From assembly GCF_001949145.1 (NCBI RefSeq), contig NW_019091441.1:972407-1036406 (forward strand): a DNA stretch of 64,000 bases, written 5' to 3'. The position numbers and the translations under genes were made by a program. The notes beneath the pieces are model-generated. The model was not told the origin of the DNA, did no database searches, and saw only the letters and a list, made by a program, of their open reading frames with translations. This stretch comes from Acanthaster planci (taxonomy: Eukaryota; Echinodermata; Asteroidea; Valvatida; Acanthasteridae). This document shows positions 60,401 through 64,000 of this stretch, in pieces (the stretch's first letter is position 1; the number at the start of each line of letters is the position of its first letter).

Positions 60401-63400
60401 GTAGATCCCACGATGCATCCAAGTTCAATCGATGGAACCACTACAGTGGTACGTTTTAACAGGTTTTTCAGCACACTTTATTTTTTTCGTGTAAATTCAT
60501 GAACTTTTAATTTCAAATTGGTCTCTAAAATTTATGAACTTTCAATCCCATCTTATTTGTTTGTGGTTGCTCATTTTGCACATTGTCTCAAAATTTCAAA
60601 CATGCCTACCATACTTTTTGGTGAAAGACATTTCGATTTTGTCCGTCGTACTTGACAAAACATGTCATTTTGTAAACAATGCTCGACGAATTTCATTCAA
60701 ATTGTTACATGAATGTATTCTTTATGTTTATCTTTCTGTGGGTTTATGTATCATTGAAACATTTATATTTGCGTGTAAGTTTAGTACTTTCATTGTTTAA
60801 CATTGTTTGGGCGCTCGTAATCTTTTTTCATGTGACATTTTTCCTGATGCATTTTTGTCCGTACAGGCTGGGTCAAGTGTGCAGGATTTCCAGACCGAAA
60901 TGCTTGACATGTTGACCTCCGTTCTCCAAAACACCCCAAGTCGTGATGTGTGTGTGGAAAGCAGTGACATGGCAGCTAACCTAGAAAATCGAATATCTAC
61001 CCAAAGTGTCCCCTACAACAGAGGTGGGTGGTCCATGGGACATTTTGGCTATCCACCACCTTATCAGCATCCGTCAGAAATGACCTATACTGTGAATATC
61101 ACGAAGGAGGTGGCTCGTGTGGAGACCGGAATTTGGGGTAACCCATATTCTCCACCTGTATCCTATATTCCACCAGGCTCCCCATTCCCAGGCCTTGGCT
61201 TAGAGGCGGCTGTTGGAAGTTTCATAGACCCTCACCAATTTTACCAAGATGGTATGCAGCCCTTTAATGAAACCGGACAACCCTTAGAGGCGGCTGTTGG
61301 AAGTTTCATAGACCCTCACCAATTTTACCAAGATGGTATGCAGCCCTTTAATGAAACCGGACAACCCCTGGGAGCGCCGGCGCATCATTTCGGGTACAGA
61401 ATGCCAGCTTGGGACCCACATACCCCTGCCTTAATGCCTGCAAATGAAAACTTTCCGGAGCACGCGCCTCAGATGGTGTCAACCGACGGGTTTCGAGATT
61501 TTACGACTCATGCAACTCCTGCATACGAAAATAACACCGTGCTTCAGGCAGAGGGTGAAAAGCAACAGGTATATCATGACTTTGCATTCTGTAAACAGAA
61601 TGCAGAGCTCTTGCATATATGGCATAAAATTGTAACTTTTGAAAATTATGTGTATTTAAGGCGCCCTCTATATGTTTAAAAAGAGGCGATTGCCTCATGT
61701 ATTTCGATAATCTGAAGGACGAGGCATGATGACAATTTGTAATCATGTCGAAGGGTAAGACAGCCATTTATGGACGACTGCTTTTACTGAGTATCATTGG
61801 AAAATCAAACTATTTTACCAATAAAGGGATACTTTCAGTGGGAAAGGCAGGTTTGTTCATTTTCGTCTGACTTAATTTCAAAGTAAACTTACAAGATAGC
61901 CTAGATAGATCATATCGTCGTCTCAGTTCCAAAACGTCATTACGGAAAAAATGTGATTTTGAGAATACTTGTCGGGCCTTACTCTTAGCATGAAAGAAAT
62001 ATTTGATTGAAACAGACAAAATTTGTTTAAAAATTTTATTTATAAAGCTACTGTTTTGGTCCAGCATATTTAAATTTCAACCAGTATGGCATTTTTTCAC
62101 CGGGACAATTTGTTGCCAAAGTCAACATTCTTGACAGACAGATTTATTTTCTAGCATGACGTCATCGAGTTTCATCCTTGCTTCATTGCCTCGTCAGGAT
62201 GACCACGCTGAATTGGAAGAGGAAGAGGTGGAAAAGTTGGTCGAAGTGACGGATTTCAAACCCACGACCTCGGAGGAAATGCTGCGGTTGTATTTTGAGA
62301 ATCCTCGTAAGTCCAGAGGAGGAGACATTGAAGCCTGGGAGAAGGACATCAAATCCGGAGCCATCCGAATCAAGTACAGTGATCCATCAGGTAAGCACAG
62401 AAATCTGCCAGGTTACCACACTGACGCGTCTGTCTCTATTATGGATAGGAAACATGCTATCTGTGCAAACAGACCTTTGCGGAGACCTCTGATCAACTAC
62501 TGCATATTCTCACTGTGGATTTAGCAATAGATGCTCATCACGTATGTTGATTTAACCACAAACTTGGAAAATTTCAATATGATTTAACTCATGACAAAGT
62601 ATAGCTTAAGAGATCAGTGATTTCATTGTACAAGTGGCAAACCTAATGTATGTATAAACTGATTGTCAGTCTCACGGAAATCGTCAGTATGTGGTTGAAG
62701 CTACACATACCTAATGGGGCTACATAATTTGTTATGCTTTTTCTGATGTGCAGCAACTATTTTATGAAACAGATACTATCGGACGAAACACCAAAAATCG
62801 GGCAAGGTCACCCTGAAGTTACATCTCGATGTCCCATACCCCACCCATGTATCGGTCGATTGAGGATTCTGATCCTTGGGTGTAATTTTTATTTAGTTGC
62901 AAAAGCAGTGACAGAGAGAGCTCACAAAGTCGAACGCTGCAATCTGTCAGTGAGGCTGATTGTGAAGAAGAAACCTCGCCCCCGTCCAGTCAAGAAGCGA
63001 TGCCTGTTTCTGAGCGGTATCCCAGACGAATGCAGTTTGGAACATCTGTCGCTTTACCTTGAGAACTGCTCTGGTATGGATGAACCTAGAATTCAGTACG
63101 GTGAGATGCCCGGCACAGCGCTGTGTACATTTCCACAGGACATTCCAGGTAACTATTTGTAAATTAGCCTACTCAGAATTATCTGTTATTAACGCCGAAA
63201 GATTTTGATGCATTATTCAACATGGACACAAATACCAATCAGTTAGTGTAAAATTGATTACAATGCCCTCTTAGATTCCTTGAATATGCATAAAATACCA
63301 CTTTACTGACTTCCATCACTCATAACATAGTAACCAGAGCAAAGTCTTACTTTCTGCTTCTGTGTAACATAGACTTCCAAAAGGTCATAAAGAAAATTTC

Positions 63401-63474
63401 TTCGAAGAAGCTGCAGAAAGCCCAAGTGACGGCAGAGGTGGTGCTCGAGTCTGATTGTATCCTTGTGCAAGGTG
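56118..63474 (+). CDS. PARP14/DTX3L-like multi-RRM protein, 3'-partial, 7 exons in window
   Basis: Exons 56118-56325, 57273-57424, 59048-60448, 60867-61568, 62198-62390, 62897-63148 and 63373-63474 join in frame and give 1003 residues; the gene continues past the window. The ATG at 56118 (MASSDQSQQ) is chosen because an acceptor (ATTGATTGCAG) lies just upstream at 56094-56104, so a 5' untranslated exon is likely. Three RRM-like modules have the LYFEN..(K/R)SGGG(D/E)I pattern typical of PARP10/14, DTX3L and NMI/IFI35 proteins, for example LRLYFENPRKSRGGDI. Such proteins act in antiviral and DNA-damage responses. Whether macro, WWE or ADP-ribosyltransferase domains follow cannot be seen. The last donor may be at 63472 or 63475; both keep the phase. 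The acceptor at 62198 is preferred to one at 62155, because the latter breaks the frame. Confidence 0.75.
57425..59047. other. Intron of the PARP14-like gene
   Basis: About 1.6 kb of AT-rich sequence with no exon or repeat that I can support; a CA-rich run lies near 58596-58615. Confidence 0.6.
59048..60448 (+). other. Pro/Ser/Thr/Ala-rich repeat exon of the PARP14-like gene
   Basis: This 1401-base exon (467 codons, phase 0 at both ends) begins DSLKIHDSDSDASKGS and then consists of about eight imperfect repeats of roughly 47 residues with the pattern SQ(L/V)TS.LPA.P, (T/S)(P/V)APP..V..IAP, followed by ST or PL. The region is predicted disordered or mucin-like. A second frame is open across 59227-60294 as well, and the antisense strand has open stretches: a result of the C/T-rich repeat having few stop codons. 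Splice acceptor GTCCAG and donor GTACGT fit. Confidence 0.75.
60867..61568 (+). other. Pro/Gly/aromatic-rich exon with a perfect 28-residue tandem duplication
   Basis: The 702-base exon (234 codons, phase 0 at both ends) encodes a segment rich in Pro, Tyr, His and Gly (GYPPPYQHPSEM, NPYSPPVSYIPPGSP). It contains two adjacent identical copies of 84 bases at 61200-61283 and 61284-61367, coding for LEAAVGSFIDPHQFYQ and onward twice. No domain recognised; probably disordered. Confidence 0.75.
61200..61367. repeat. Perfect 84-bp tandem duplication in coding sequence
   Basis: I compared both copies base by base and found no difference. The length is a multiple of three, so the frame is kept. Either a very recent duplication in the genome or an assembly artefact. 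Confidence 0.9.
62198..63474 (+). other. RRM-like modules 2 and 3 of the PARP14-like gene
   Basis: Module 2 is an acidic lead (ELEEEEVEKLVEV), then LRLYFENPRKSRGGDI and IRIKYSDPS in exon 62198-62390, and VAKAVTERAHKVERC in exon 62897-63148. A basic linker (KKKPRPRPVKKR) leads to module 3: CLFLSGIPDECSLEHLSLYL, ALCTFPQDIP, and DFQKVIKKISSKKLQ in exon 63373. The split Gly/Asp codon in phase 1 before the second helix is the same in all three modules. Confidence 0.7.
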
Positions 63475-64000
63475 GTATACGTTTTCTTTCAAAAAATTCC
63501 CATATTCTCTGGAAACAACCAGTAGCATAATTGTGATTGGAAAATTGCCACCCAACCCCGCCTACCTCAGGGCCTGTCATGAGTGGTCGAGATATATGCA
63601 TTTTTCTGCATTTCCTGTTTGGTATTAACTTTTGCGGAAATTTGCTTGCTCCCTGACGATTCGACCCCAATTATCGTTTGCTCCTAAAACATCTTTCATC
63701 TGCAAACGAGGGAATCTTTACCGAGCGTGCACACTATGAAGATCACTTATGTTTTTCACTTTTACCCATGAAAAAGAGTATGGTGGTCCAGAGGCGGAAG
63801 GAAATTTGTCATAATCCACGACGCAAACGCGTGATGCTCAATCTTTTACCTCTGAACCATTTTCATTTAGAACACTCCGCAGGTTTTCCCACTTCGAATA
63901 TACGTAAAAAAAGTGCAAAAGATAATGTACACCACCAATTTCATTGTCTTCACAGCAAATTATTTTTCTTTTAAACGAGAACTAATATTTTCTTGTTTGA

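Noticed and set aside
62155-62197. Acceptor at 62155 with a start codon at 62156
   Set aside because: The previous exon ends in phase 0, and using 62155 then meets a stop; the acceptor at 62197/62198 has a better pyrimidine tract and keeps the frame.

Overview
The window reads as animal nuclear DNA. Genes are split by hundreds to thousands of bases of AT-rich intron with GT..AG junctions, AATAAA signals occur, and foldback elements and a tRNA-derived SINE are scattered through it. The gene families (an alpha-2,8-sialyltransferase, a PARP14-like multi-RRM protein, a Munc13/MUN-like protein, orphan class A GPCRs) together with the many CATGTACATG palindromes fit a marine invertebrate deuterostome, most likely an echinoderm, with hemichordate or amphioxus as alternatives. 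The lineage call is inference. There is one assembly gap (31763-32008).

Region 1 (about 1-34.8 kb, + strand) is the 3' part of one long gene. I could join 21 exons in a continuous frame from base 36 to a stop at 34750 (1434 residues in the window; the 5' end lies to the left). The protein has an N-terminal helical part, a large Ser/Thr/Pro-rich insert, a MUN/MHD2-like region resembling Munc13 proteins, then a DEP domain and a Ser-rich tail ending in a cysteine cluster. A 9-kb intron of this gene (7460-16553) contains two intronless class A GPCR genes on the opposite strand, embedded in a segmental duplication.

Region 2 (34.8-44.3 kb) is gene-poor sequence between convergent genes, with inverted-repeat elements. 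Region 3 (44.36-47.92 kb, - strand) is a complete seven-exon ST8Sia-type sialyltransferase, 420 residues, with a signal anchor, all sialylmotifs and the catalytic histidines. Region 4 (47.9-56.1 kb) has no gene I can support; it holds a long hairpin, G/C homopolymer runs and a SINE. It separates the divergent starts of the sialyltransferase and the last gene.

Region 5 (56.1-64 kb, + strand) is the 5' part of a PARP14/DTX3L-like gene. It has three RRM-like modules, each split by a phase-1 intron at the same place. Between modules 1 and 2 lie a 1.4-kb exon of Pro/Ser/Thr/Ala repeats and an exon with a perfect 84-bp tandem duplication. The gene runs off the right edge, so its catalytic or macro domains cannot be seen.

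The genes do not form a functional unit. What is unusual is the MUN-like plus DEP architecture, the nested GPCR pair, duplicated flanks that are more similar to each other than the GPCRs are, and the repeat-driven growth of the PARP14-like gene.
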